Shown: one piece after another, positions 9,722 through 18,118 of the stretch
How positions within the stretch are numbered: the stretch's first letter is position 1
Layout of the letters: each line of letters begins with the position of its first letter
NCBI GenBank assembly: GCA_018829445.1
Contig: JAHJTV010000008.1
Coordinates: 124,001-188,000, forward strand
Length of the DNA stretch: 64,000 bases
Source: a bacterium
GTDB lineage: Bacteria > SAR324 > XYD2-FULL-50-16
Direction of reading: 5' to 3'
Translations under genes and position numbers: made by a program
Notes under the pieces: generated by a model
Told to the model about the DNA's origin: nothing
What the model saw: the letters and a program-made list of their open reading frames with translations, nothing else
Database searches by the model: none

Positions 9722-9852
9722 ATAAGTGCAGGTGGGGTTATATCCCATAAGCTTCTACTTAAGCATATCTTGTCAAGCGCAAGGACTATGGTAGGGCGGT
9801 CTTACATGGTCACCTGCACTTATCCTAAGGCGGCCATGTAAGACCGCCCTAC
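9722..9852. repeat. Nested perfect inverted repeats
   Basis: Two perfect inverted pairs interlock. A 20-base pair (9789-9808 with 9833-9852, built on GGTAGGGCGGTCTTACATGG) has a 24-base loop. A 13-base pair (9722-9734 with 9810-9822, ATAAGTGCAGGTG) has its right arm inside that loop. The two stems cannot both form. The element lies in the 500 bases between the riboswitch and the next gene, which otherwise hold no recognisable gene. Confidence 0.6.
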
Positions 9853-10103
9853 CGTTAAAACCATAGATTTTGAACCAGAAATGGTTTTAAGTAGGCACTG
9901 ACAGGTCAGTTCCGGCATGATGGTGATGAGACACGGTTTTGTTGGTCATCACACAATCTGTTTCATCAGGATGACAAGTTTATTGCATATTTTTCGCATT
10001 TTTCCTATAAATTTACTGCAAACGGCTAAAGGCTTTAAGAGTGTGCATGGATAGGCGAAAAGCAGGTCAAAATTGAAGAATTGAATAGCGAGAATCATCA
10101 GTT

Positions 10104-10550
10104 ATGAGAAAAAGGCTGATCAAGATACTGGATTATAAAGAACGACAATGGCTGTTCAAAGCAATTTTCAGGATGATCATCTCTGACAAGAATGTGGCAA
10201 AAGAGGAGGTGGATGATCTGCTGGAATCCCTCAAATTAGTCGCCGGAAAAGAGATTGTTGACATCACTGAAATATCCAAATCTCCCGAGTTTTTAAAACC
10301 GCTAAAACCACTCAAGGGCATTGATTATCACCATGCTTTTATAATTTTGACCGAAGTTGTCAGGGTAGCAGCCATTGATTCAAAAATTGTCCTGGAGGAG
10401 GAGGAATTGCTGAAAGAGATTTTAGCCCTTCTTGATTTTGATGAGACAGCCCTGACGAAGGTCATGGAGTGGGCCAGACGCCTGGCCATCGTCAATCGCG
10501 AGGAAAATGAGTTAAAGAAGGAGCTGAGGGAAGACTATCAGTCACACTGA
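10104..10550 (+). CDS. TerB-like helical cytoplasmic protein
   Basis: A 148-residue all-helical, charged protein with no signal peptide or membrane segment. The helix pattern recalls TerB/DUF533-like folds: one FRMIISDKNVAKEEVDDL turn and a later VVRVAAIDSKIVLEEEELLKEI turn, each with an acidic loop followed by an amphipathic helix. These folds occur in stress and tellurite-related proteins, but their biochemistry is poorly known. It stands alone between the nrd leader and the amidase gene, convergent with the latter. No strong ribosome-binding site is seen. The family call is tentative. Confidence 0.6.
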   Translation: MRKRLIKILDYKERQWLFKAIFRMIISDKNVAKEEVDDLLESLKLVAGKEIVDITEISKSPEFLKPLKPLKGIDYHHAFIILTEVVRVAAIDSKIVLEEEELLKEILALLDFDETALTKVMEWARRLAIVNREENELKKELREDYQSH

Positions 10551-10605
10551 ATTAAAGGTTTTTTCAACTATATATCAACCCCAGTGCTCATGCGGACAGT
10601 CTGAT

Positions 10606-12318
10606 CTACCCCTGGTTAAAACGGGTGGTTATGGAATCCAGGATCGCAGCAGCTACTTTCTGGCGGTAAGCAGCCTTTCTTAACCCTTCTCGATCGGAAC
10701 GATTGTTCAAATTGCCAACTTCTATCAAAATTGAGGTTGGAATTTTACTGTAACGAAGAATACCGGGCAGGGTTCGCGTGCCTTTGCGATAATAGTATCC
10801 TCTGACAGCAAAGGATTTATGTGTTTTCAGTCCCGCTTTCTGAAACGATTCAATGACTGTTTTTCCATAATCCGCACTAAGCAGGGCGGCCCGACTGTTA
10901 TCACGTACCGGGAATTCAATATCCTTCCTGTATTCCTTTCGCTTTCTATAAATGCTATGTAATTTCCTGAAATTACTGGAACGTAATCTTGCATCCGGAT
11001 AATAAACCGTTGCCCCTTGAAGGCTTTCGTGAAGAGCATCCCCGTGCAGACTGATCAGAACAATGTTATTCCTGGGAACTTTTTTCCTGATCAACTGCTC
11101 ATAAATATGATTGATCAGAAAAATCCTCATATTAATACCGATGTTAACGTGATTGATGACAAAGGGAGGATGTACCATAACCCTTTCATCACTATCCTTG
11201 ATCATGGAGAGTTCGGTGACCGGTTTATCCTGATTGGGATCTTCAAGGATCAAGTGGACTCGGTAGTCTTTTGATTTTAAAAGGTCAGACAATCTGAGAC
11301 TGATATCATAGACCGTTTCATCTTCAAAGATCAGGTCTCCTGTTTTAATTGAACCAAAAAGCGCCCCTGGATCTTTTCCACCATGCCCGGAGTCGATGAT
11401 GATATGAATGGGATACTCTTTTTTTGAAGGTTCAATTTCCAGTTTTTCCTCAGGTTCAACTTCACTGGGGGTTGGGGCCTTTTTTACCAGATAGTCTTCA
11501 CTGATCCATTCCAGTGGAATTTTAATTTCAGACCCAACATGAATAAAATGCTCATCCTCGATGTTATTGAGTTTGAGAAGCTTTGCCGCCATATCATTAA
11601 CATCCTCTGCAAGAGTTCGACCGGTGAAACGGATTACAACAGAAGAATATAAGCTTTCACCCTTGTTCATTTTATAGTAGGCATGCGGCTCTCCAAACTG
11701 ATCCAGCTTGACAACCAGAGGTTCTTTAACCTCAACCGGTTTCAGGTTGAGTTCTTTTCTGACCCATGACCAGGGGATATTGACAACATCTCCAATCTGG
11801 AGATTTTTCCCATTGTCTTTGAGGTTGTTATATTTAGCCAGTTTCTGATATGAGATCTCATTTTTTGCAAACACACCGGCAATCAAGCTGATGGTTTCCC
11901 CGTGATAAACCACCCGATGGGCCCACACTTCCTCTTCACTGGAATCATTTGGAAATAACGTCTGCAAAACAATGCTTTGCATATTGTCATTTAAGGCACT
12001 GAAAGGAAACTGGACATATTGCCCTTTCTGCAATGGTTTATCCTGGTTGTATTTTTTGATGTTCTTGTAATTATTCCCCCAATCCCGCAAAGTCCAGGAG
12101 GCAAATCGAAATAAACCTTCTCCTGGCCGAGGTCTGATGTGGACAATTATGTTTTGACCATCAAATCCCACTTTGAACTTCTGATTTTGTCCAAAAGTAT
12201 ATTCTTTCAGGATGAGTTTACTGCTTGAGCTTGCCTGAATTGTATAAGGATGGAATGTAAGAAAGCAGAAAATGATAAATATTACAGTTGACCAAACCGA
12301 TGTGCGTTTTAAGGGCAT
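10606..12318 (-). CDS. LysM-containing N-acetylmuramoyl-L-alanine amidase (Amidase_3)
   Basis: A 570-residue exported cell-wall hydrolase. A signal peptide covers about 1-29. LysM-like segments follow (about 130-185, with YHGETISLIAGVF and LQIGDVVNIP, and about 215-275, with NKGESLYSSV and HVGSEIKIP); they should bind peptidoglycan. The catalytic domain begins near 300. Zinc ligands are visible as DSGHGG, FEDE and SLHGD, and the catalytic Glu lies in LIEVGNLNN. The enzyme cuts the bond between N-acetylmuramic acid and L-alanine in the periplasm. Its size exceeds AmiA/B/C because of the repeated LysM region. Confidence 0.9.
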   Translation of the reverse strand: MPLKRTSVWSTVIFIIFCFLTFHPYTIQASSSSKLILKEYTFGQNQKFKVGFDGQNIIVHIRPRPGEGLFRFASWTLRDWGNNYKNIKKYNQDKPLQKGQYVQFPFSALNDNMQSIVLQTLFPNDSSEEEVWAHRVVYHGETISLIAGVFAKNEISYQKLAKYNNLKDNGKNLQIGDVVNIPWSWVRKELNLKPVEVKEPLVVKLDQFGEPHAYYKMNKGESLYSSVVIRFTGRTLAEDVNDMAAKLLKLNNIEDEHFIHVGSEIKIPLEWISEDYLVKKAPTPSEVEPEEKLEIEPSKKEYPIHIIIDSGHGGKDPGALFGSIKTGDLIFEDETVYDISLRLSDLLKSKDYRVHLILEDPNQDKPVTELSMIKDSDERVMVHPPFVINHVNIGINMRIFLINHIYEQLIRKKVPRNNIVLISLHGDALHESLQGATVYYPDARLRSSNFRKLHSIYRKRKEYRKDIEFPVRDNSRAALLSADYGKTVIESFQKAGLKTHKSFAVRGYYYRKGTRTLPGILRYSKIPTSILIEVGNLNNRSDREGLRKAAYRQKVAAAILDSITTRFNQG

Positions 12319-12693
12319 AAACAGTAAATGAAGTTGCTTGATTAAGAATGGAACAATAAGATCGGTATCACTTCACTAGTTTAAGTGAAGCCTTTTTCTC
12401 TTGATAATGCTTTTTTATTGTTTCTGCAATCCTGATCCTGAAAAAGCATTGTTTTGCTTGGACAGTCGACAGATTCAGTTCGGATATCAGCAAAAAACCG
12501 CGGTTTTTTGTTGAAACAGGTATAATGACTTGCGAAGCAAGAATCAGAACTTATAATTCTTGACCGTTTTCGCTTATTCTCGATAAAAATAGTTTCCGGG
12601 ATCGATTCCATATAAAAAAAGAGATCACGGTCGTTATATCTGTTTTGGTTTATTCGTTTTAATTCTCAGGTGACCATTAAAAAGGAGGAGTTG
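12319..12693. other. Intergenic region between divergent genes
   Basis: These 375 bases separate the amidase (-) and binding-protein (+) genes and should contain both promoters. A short hairpin is visible (CTTCACT at 12371 and AGTGAAG at 12384). An open frame on the minus strand here lacks coding character. I see no further feature. Confidence 0.4.
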
Positions 12694-13488
12694 ATGAAAT
12701 CGTTTATCTCTGCTGTTCTTGTCTTTGTTTTAGGATTGTGTATGACTGCCAGTATGGTAATTGCTGCCGGGTTACCGGATCTCAGGGGAAAAACAGTAGT
12801 TGCTGTAACTGAGAATAATTATCTTCCACTAAACTTTGTCGATCCAAAAACGGGAGAATCGATTGGTTGGGAATATGACGCCGTCAACGAAATATGCAAA
12901 AGGTTGAATTGTAAAGTTGATTGGCGATTATCCTCATGGGAAACCATGATTGCTGCAGTCCAAAACGGCCAGTTTGATGTCGGTATGGATGGCATAACCA
13001 TCACGGATGAAAGAAAAAAACAGGTGGATTTTTCCGTTCCCTATATGGTTTCCCAGCAATTTATGCTGGTCAGAAAAAGTGATGATCGTTTCTCCAACGC
13101 CAAGGAATTTGCTGCTGACAAGGAACTGCTGATCGGAGCACAAGCAGGAACAACAAATTTTTATGTAGCTGTCTATAACGTATTGGATGGTGATGAATCC
13201 AATCCGAGAATCAAGCTGTTTGAAAGCTTTGGGGCAACCGTACAGGCATTGATAGCTGGTGATATTGATATGGTATTGATGGATGCGGCCTCCAGTCGTG
13301 GTTATGTTGGGGAAAAGCCTAATCTTTTAAAAACTGTTGGCGGACCCCTGGGAACAGAGGAGTTTGGGTTTATCTTTACCCCCGGCTCAGATCTGGTAGA
13401 ACCGTTCAATGCAGCTATTGATGCTTTAAAAGAGGATGGAACTCTGGAAAAGCTAAATGTTAAATGGTTTTTTGAATATAAAAAATAA
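12694..13488 (+). CDS. ABC transporter amino-acid-type substrate-binding protein
   Basis: A 264-residue periplasmic binding protein with a signal peptide ending near VIAA. It follows SBP family 3: the N-lobe NNYLPLNFVDPKTGESIGWEYDAVNEI contact region, FDVGMDGITITDERKKQVDFSVPY, and a C-lobe QAGTTNFY loop. These features are typical of polar amino-acid or cyclohexadienyl-type binders. The frame is open eight codons further to a GTG at 12670, but AAGGAGG sits six bases before the ATG at 12694, which starts a normal signal peptide. A membrane permease gene follows, and the two probably form one transporter. Confidence 0.92.
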   Translation: MKSFISAVLVFVLGLCMTASMVIAAGLPDLRGKTVVAVTENNYLPLNFVDPKTGESIGWEYDAVNEICKRLNCKVDWRLSSWETMIAAVQNGQFDVGMDGITITDERKKQVDFSVPYMVSQQFMLVRKSDDRFSNAKEFAADKELLIGAQAGTTNFYVAVYNVLDGDESNPRIKLFESFGATVQALIAGDIDMVLMDAASSRGYVGEKPNLLKTVGGPLGTEEFGFIFTPGSDLVEPFNAAIDALKEDGTLEKLNVKWFFEYKK

Positions 13489-13529
13489 AAGGTTGAATCA
13501 ACATCATCAACTTTGCCCCAATACTACCC

Positions 13530-13567
13530 TGTCTGAAAAGCGAAAGCAGCTCAATGCTTTTCAGACA
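13530..13567 (+). terminator. Intercistronic hairpin without U-tract
   Basis: A perfect 12-base inverted repeat (TGTCTGAAAAGC at 13530-13541, complement at 13556-13567) lies between the binding-protein and permease genes. No T-run follows. It may protect the upstream mRNA or attenuate, which would give more binding protein than permease. Confidence 0.55.
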
Positions 13568-13631
13568 CCATCCAGTCATGATTTAAGCCGATATTTCAGC
13601 TTTGGTTAATGATGCTGGTTTCAGGATACCC

Positions 13632-14477
13632 ATGAAAAGCAAACATCAAGGTTTCAACCAAAATTCACACCTGTTTCCATTTAGCAAACTACTGGCTCGT
13701 CTTCCCTATTGGTTTCTCGCCATTGTACTCCTGGCTACTTTTATTATCTGGAAGGTATTCAGCAGTGAAAGCTATGCGATCATTTTCAAAGCCGTTGGCA
13801 AAGGAGTGACAACCACAATATACGTATCTCTGCTGGCTTATCTGTTCTCGATATCATTGGGACTGATCTTTGGATTACTGAGTGTTTCAAGACTACGGAT
13901 AGTGAGGGAGATTTCAACTTTTTATATTGAAATCGTACGCGGAGTTCCCATGCTGGTAATTTTATACTATATTGCCTTTGTTGGGGCTCCCGAGCTGGTA
14001 AGATTTTTAAACTGGATCGGCGGACCTTTAATCGAAAACGGTTTGATAGACAAATTGAGCATTCGCAATATCAACTTCGTCTGGAGGGCTATCCTTGCAT
14101 TAACAATTGGTTATAGCGCTTTCATTGCCGAAATTTTCAGGGCTGGAATCGAATCGATCGGATCGGGGCAGATGGAAGCTTCACTTGCCCTGGGAATGAC
14201 CAGATGGCAGGCGATGCTTTTTGTAATTCTGCCACAGGCTATCCGCACGGTATTGCCTCCCCTGGGAAATGAATTTGTTGCTATGATTAAGGATTCCGCC
14301 CTGGTTTCGGCATTGGGAGTTCAGGATATAACCCAGATAGGAAAGGTCTATTCCTCTTCCACCTTCATGTTTTTTGAAACTTACAATATTGTTGCCTACC
14401 TCTATCTGCTAATGACAATCAGTTTATCTCTTATGGTAAGGGCTCTTGAACGATTTTTGGAAAAGGCAAAACGGTGA
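13632..14477 (+). CDS. ABC transporter permease, HisM/GlnP type
   Basis: A 281-residue inner-membrane permease with about five to six membrane segments. The ATPase-contact EAA loop is clear ([20 protein letters not shown], about residue 178 on), as are [17 protein letters not shown] and the terminal [18 protein letters not shown] segment of the polar amino-acid permease family. The ATG at 13632 has AGGA five bases upstream; a longer TTG-started form from 13602 is less likely. No ATP-binding subunit follows. The next gene is convergent, so the transporter must borrow an ATPase encoded elsewhere. Confidence 0.9.
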   Translation: MKSKHQGFNQNSHLFPFSKLLARLPYWFLAIVLLATFIIWKVFSSESYAIIFKAVGKGVTTTIYVSLLAYLFSISLGLIFGLLSVSRLRIVREISTFYIEIVRGVPMLVILYYIAFVGAPELVRFLNWIGGPLIENGLIDKLSIRNINFVWRAILALTIGYSAFIAEIFRAGIESIGSGQMEASLALGMTRWQAMLFVILPQAIRTVLPPLGNEFVAMIKDSALVSALGVQDITQIGKVYSSSTFMFFETYNIVAYLYLLMTISLSLMVRALERFLEKAKR

Positions 14478-14495
14478 GTTTTCAGTAATCCACGG

Positions 14496-14888
14496 TCAGG
14501 AGGTAAATCCCATTTTTTCCATCAGCTCATCCAATTCCCCTTTGTCATATGGCTTCATGAAGAAGTGCTGGCAGCCATCATCATAGCTGGAGAGAATGGT
14601 ATCGGTGTCACTTTTTGAGGAAGCCATCACCACCTGCACAGGAGGATCATCTTGGATATTCTGTTTTTCCCAATTCCTGATTTTTCGTAGCACCTCGTGT
14701 CCATCCAAATCGGGCATTATGATATCCAGGAAAATGACATCATATGGCTCACCATCAGCATGGGCCTGTTTAAACAGGTCAAACGCCTCAAAACCGTTTT
14801 CTGCAATATCGCTGAAGCCATATGCCTCCAGCATTTTCTGCAGTAGTTCATAGCTTTGTCTATTATCCTCAACTATCAGGCATTTCAT
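14496..14888 (-). CDS. Single-domain response regulator (CheY-like receiver)
   Basis: A 130-residue stand-alone receiver domain. The acidic pocket comes from VEDN at the N-terminus, the phospho-acceptor Asp lies in FLDIIMPDLDG, the switch Ser in VMASSKSD and the invariant Lys in FMKPY. There is no output domain, so it acts by protein contact or as a phosphorelay intermediate. It converges with the permease gene, leaving 18 bases between them. Its kinase partner is not adjacent. Two sensor kinases without a neighbouring regulator lie at the two ends of the window. Confidence 0.93.
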   Translation of the reverse strand: MKCLIVEDNRQSYELLQKMLEAYGFSDIAENGFEAFDLFKQAHADGEPYDVIFLDIIMPDLDGHEVLRKIRNWEKQNIQDDPPVQVVMASSKSDTDTILSSYDDGCQHFFMKPYDKGELDELMEKMGFTS

Positions 14889-15075
14889 GTCGACTCTTTA
14901 GAAGCTGTATAATTGAAAAAGGTAGCGGGTTTCTTCTTGTAAGGTAACTGAGATTTAATAATAGATCAATTCTCAACAAAATGCCAAATAATAGATTTTT
15001 CTAAATTCTACTGAGACAGGAATAACCGTGATTATCGCTTTTCCGAGAAGGCTCCTGGAAAACAGGAAGGAGGGG

Positions 15076-15106
15076 CCGAAATCCATTTCATATAAATGGA
15101 TCTCGG
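15076..15106 (-). terminator. Hairpin downstream of HAMP-protein gene
   Basis: A 13-base inverted repeat with one mismatch (15076-15088 and 15094-15106, arms around ATCCATTT) lies just beyond the stop codon of the HAMP-protein gene. It lacks a clear U-tract on the minus strand, so it is only a possible terminator. Confidence 0.45.
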
Positions 15107-15113
15107 TTAAGAT

Positions 15114-15749
15114 TTATTCTTTTTCAGGGTGTTTTGCTGCCAGTTCAACATGTTTTCTTATCAAATCCCTGAACAATTCGTGAAACTCTTTGAAGTCATC
15201 CTTCTCTCTCAGATCTCTCATCTGTGGATCCTTACCTTCAAGAGCCTCTTTGATAATTCTTGTCATTACAAATATAGGTCCTGATATCCGGTGGGTATGT
15301 TCAAGTACCCGGTTATATAGAATGGCTATCCCGATGATAAAGAATAAAATAATCATCATTATCAACCAATTGTTGTACTTCATGATACCTTGGTTGGATT
15401 TGATCAGGTTTTCATTGGACTCGATGGCCGCATTGAGTTTGTCAATGGCGTTATTATAGTCTTTCATGGCATTATCGATGGTCTTTTGGTCCATCTTATT
15501 GCAATCATCGGGTCTCAGGGACAACAGATTTATCCAAAGACTCTGATGCAGATCCATGATCTCCTTCGTACGACTAATATTATCAATCACACCCGCATTG
15601 TTATTATCAATTTCATTGTTGTTTATGGTTATAAAAACTCCAACTGAGATAATAATAATTGATATGATAACCGAAACCACAGCAGTGACTCCCAGTGTTT
15701 TCTTTAATTGAAAATCTCTGTTGACAATAGTTTGCTTGCGTTTTTTCAT
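15114..15749 (-). CDS. Membrane protein with HAMP domain and no output domain
   Basis: A 211-residue protein with two membrane helices (about 20-42 and 125-148) around an Asn-rich helical periplasmic domain of about 85 residues, like the four-helix-bundle sensors of chemoreceptors. After the second helix comes a HAMP-like segment (HRISGPIFVMTRIIKEALEG, then DDFKEFHELFRDLIRKH), and the protein ends there. There is no kinase, cyclase or methyl-accepting domain. GGGGG lies upstream of the ATG. It is the last gene of an operon with an NCS2 permease and a dCache protein, so it may signal by contact with a partner. Confidence 0.75.
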   Translation of the reverse strand: MKKRKQTIVNRDFQLKKTLGVTAVVSVIISIIIISVGVFITINNNEIDNNNAGVIDNISRTKEIMDLHQSLWINLLSLRPDDCNKMDQKTIDNAMKDYNNAIDKLNAAIESNENLIKSNQGIMKYNNWLIMMIILFFIIGIAILYNRVLEHTHRISGPIFVMTRIIKEALEGKDPQMRDLREKDDFKEFHELFRDLIRKHVELAAKHPEKE

Positions 15750-15789
15750 ATAGAAATCCCCCTGTTTTCCATAAACGATTCTCTTAAGA

Positions 15790-17133
15790 TCAGGCTTGAG
15801 GTTCCGCCCTGGTTACAATCGTTTTGATATAATCACCGATTCTAAAAACCTGTGCCAGTAGGATGGCGATTACAGTTGATAAGGTCATTGACGAACTAAA
15901 AACCGGTTTTAATCCGGCCGGTATATAGTCATACAATCCCGGAAGGATATCAGCACTGAGTCCGAAAATTATGGCTGCACCGATAACAAATATCTTTTTT
16001 ATGTCCATCTCTACGGTCATAAGAATCTGAACTCCCGCCACGATCATGTAACAGGTTACAAAGATGAGGACTGCACCCATAACCGGTTTGGGCATAATGG
16101 CAAAAATGCTGGTGATTTTCGGTAGACAGGCAAAAAGCATAAACAGACCGCCGGCAAAAAAACCGACATAGCGACTGGTTGTACCAGTCGCTGCAGAAAC
16201 CCCAATGTTACTGGATGAAGTGCTCACTCCCATACCGCCAAATATTCCGGCAACCAGGGTTCCAATTCCTCCTGCCAGCAGTCCATTACCGATACTTTTC
16301 ATATCCGGTTTTACCCAGTCATCATCATTGATTTTCTGGCAGGTTATCATATCACCGATAGACTTTAAACTGGTGCACAAGGCTGCGATAACAAAAGGGA
16401 AAATCAGCGAAGAATTAAAATTCCAACCGCCATGCACGATTCTGGGGATTGAGAAATAATCTGAATCGACTATATTCTGCAAGTCCAATATACTCATAAT
16501 ACCGCAAAGATATGAGAAAATATAACCCAGAATCATACCGATAAAAACGCAATAAACCCTCAATTTTCCTGTCGACCAGACATTGAGTCCTATCATTATT
16601 CCCAGGGTCAGAAAACCGACGATGATATCTTTCATCTCAAACAGGGCTTCATCGGTTTCAATTCCCAGAAAATTGGAAACGCCAAGGGGAATTAAGGCGA
16701 TCCCTACCATCATCACCACAACACCAGTTACTTCTGCCGGAAAGAGAAACTTCAGTTTTTTTACAAAACGGGAAAAGGTGGATTCAAAAAGACCGGACAT
16801 CAGGAACATGCCTGACATCAGAGGAAGTCCGCCAATCCAGGCAGCTTTCATGGATGCTGCAAAATACGGAACTCCGGAAAGATAAGGACATAAATACCCG
16901 GAACCGACCGGCCCCCTGAAGGATTGGAGAATAGTCGTCAATCCTGCTGCTATCATTGAAAAGCTGACTATACTCTGTATTTCCAGCTTTGATCCCCCAA
17001 TTTCACTTATAATTACAATTGGTAATATCAGGGTGCTGGACATAACAAAGGTGTGTTGTATCCCTGAAAGCAGCGATGTTATGAACGATGGTCTATCGTT
17101 AACACCATAAATCAGATTTGAAGAAATCGCCAT
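15790..17133 (-). CDS. NCS2 family nucleobase permease (xanthine/uracil)
   Basis: A 447-residue inner-membrane transporter with about 12-14 hydrophobic segments. Family features include GIQHTFVMSSTLILPIVI in the first helix region, GSGYLCPYLSGVPYF, an ALCTSLKSIGDMI helix, and the GGMGVSTSSSNIGVSAATG segment typical of NCS2 carriers. These proteins import uracil, xanthine or urate with protons or sodium; the substrate is not predictable here. Its ATG starts three bases after the stop of the upstream Cache gene, which indicates translational coupling. Confidence 0.9.
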   Translation of the reverse strand: MAISSNLIYGVNDRPSFITSLLSGIQHTFVMSSTLILPIVIISEIGGSKLEIQSIVSFSMIAAGLTTILQSFRGPVGSGYLCPYLSGVPYFAASMKAAWIGGLPLMSGMFLMSGLFESTFSRFVKKLKFLFPAEVTGVVVMMVGIALIPLGVSNFLGIETDEALFEMKDIIVGFLTLGIMIGLNVWSTGKLRVYCVFIGMILGYIFSYLCGIMSILDLQNIVDSDYFSIPRIVHGGWNFNSSLIFPFVIAALCTSLKSIGDMITCQKINDDDWVKPDMKSIGNGLLAGGIGTLVAGIFGGMGVSTSSSNIGVSAATGTTSRYVGFFAGGLFMLFACLPKITSIFAIMPKPVMGAVLIFVTCYMIVAGVQILMTVEMDIKKIFVIGAAIIFGLSADILPGLYDYIPAGLKPVFSSSMTLSTVIAILLAQVFRIGDYIKTIVTRAEPQA

Positions 17134-17136
17134 AAA

Positions 17137-18084
17137 CTATCTCATCCAGATCGGTTTTGCAGGAAAGAAGTCGGAACCTACGATGTATCTATTATCCCCA
17201 AGTTTTATAGCTCTTAGATAAGCCAGCTTTTTGGATGGTTTGACATCACCCGGTTTGGGTCGCAGATATGATACCCAGGCAACATCTTTCCCCTTGATTC
17301 GTTCGATCATATACCGAATAACCTCATATTCCAAAAGACTCCTGCCTTCCAGAGAGGGAAAAGCGGGATCCACAATGGCGGTACCATCATCTTTAAATAC
17401 AAAAATGTAGGAATCTCTGAAGGCAAACGGGCTTGAATCATCTCTGAATTTAGCGAATGCTGCGGTTCCCCTGGCATTGATCAAGTCGATGGCATCATTC
17501 ACCATCTCGACAATGAATTGTTTTTCTGTTCTGACATTGTAAACCCCCGTTCCCACAAAACAAGCTGTTCCATCAGGCATAATCGCTTTTTTCACGTAGC
17601 CGCTTTTCCAGGTTGGAATAAACTCCCCGGGTCTTGTCCACATATAGTGAACCCATCCACCTCCCTTTTCAGCCTTGTTGATCAGGTGCTGAATAAGAGG
17701 TCGCCCGTTAATATCCTTCAGGTCGTAGAGGTTTTGCCCTTCAAGATGTTTTTGTACAGGATGGAAAATATTGACACCATCAATGGTATAGATAAAAAGA
17801 TACATCTCTCCTTCAAACCACTCACTGCCCTCCACTCTAAATTGGGGAAAGGCGTCTCTTCCTTTCGATTCAATTTCTACAACAGCTTGCTCCAGCATGG
17901 AGACAATTTTTTTTGTTCTGCGGTAGGTGTACTTCACCTCAGAGAAGGCGGTTTCCAGAAGAAGAAAACTAAACAGGAATACAATCAGAACAAATAGGCG
18001 GATTGCTTTATGATGCAATTGAAATCTGGTAATTTGATTCAACTCCGATCTATTTTTCCAATTGGTTGTAAGTTGGTTTTGCAT
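17137..18084 (-). CDS. Tandem Cache-domain periplasmic/membrane-anchored protein
   Basis: A 315-residue protein with one hydrophobic segment near 29-47 and then two related Cache-type modules (about 60-185 and 190-310). Each ends in a similar strand pattern: SGYVKKAIMPDGTACFVGTGVY in the first and LAYLRAIKLGDNRYIVGSDFF in the second (each quoted only in part of its module). Cache domains bind small metabolites outside the cytoplasm. There is no cytoplasmic output domain. The gene leads the dCache-permease-HAMP operon. It may present ligand to the permease or to the HAMP protein (inference). Confidence 0.8.
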   Translation of the reverse strand: MQNQLTTNWKNRSELNQITRFQLHHKAIRLFVLIVFLFSFLLLETAFSEVKYTYRRTKKIVSMLEQAVVEIESKGRDAFPQFRVEGSEWFEGEMYLFIYTIDGVNIFHPVQKHLEGQNLYDLKDINGRPLIQHLINKAEKGGGWVHYMWTRPGEFIPTWKSGYVKKAIMPDGTACFVGTGVYNVRTEKQFIVEMVNDAIDLINARGTAAFAKFRDDSSPFAFRDSYIFVFKDDGTAIVDPAFPSLEGRSLLEYEVIRYMIERIKGKDVAWVSYLRPKPGDVKPSKKLAYLRAIKLGDNRYIVGSDFFPAKPIWMR

Positions 18085-18118
18085 GATCGGATCAATAATT
18101 GGAATTTAAATAATTCTA

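Noticed and set aside
9241..9841. Small plus-strand frames in the nrdD leader
   Set aside because: They overlap the cobalamin riboswitch and inverted repeats and have no coding character.
12381..12611. Minus-strand frame of 76 codons upstream of the binding-protein gene
   Set aside because: It lacks a ribosome-binding site and any family signal, and it lies in a promoter region.
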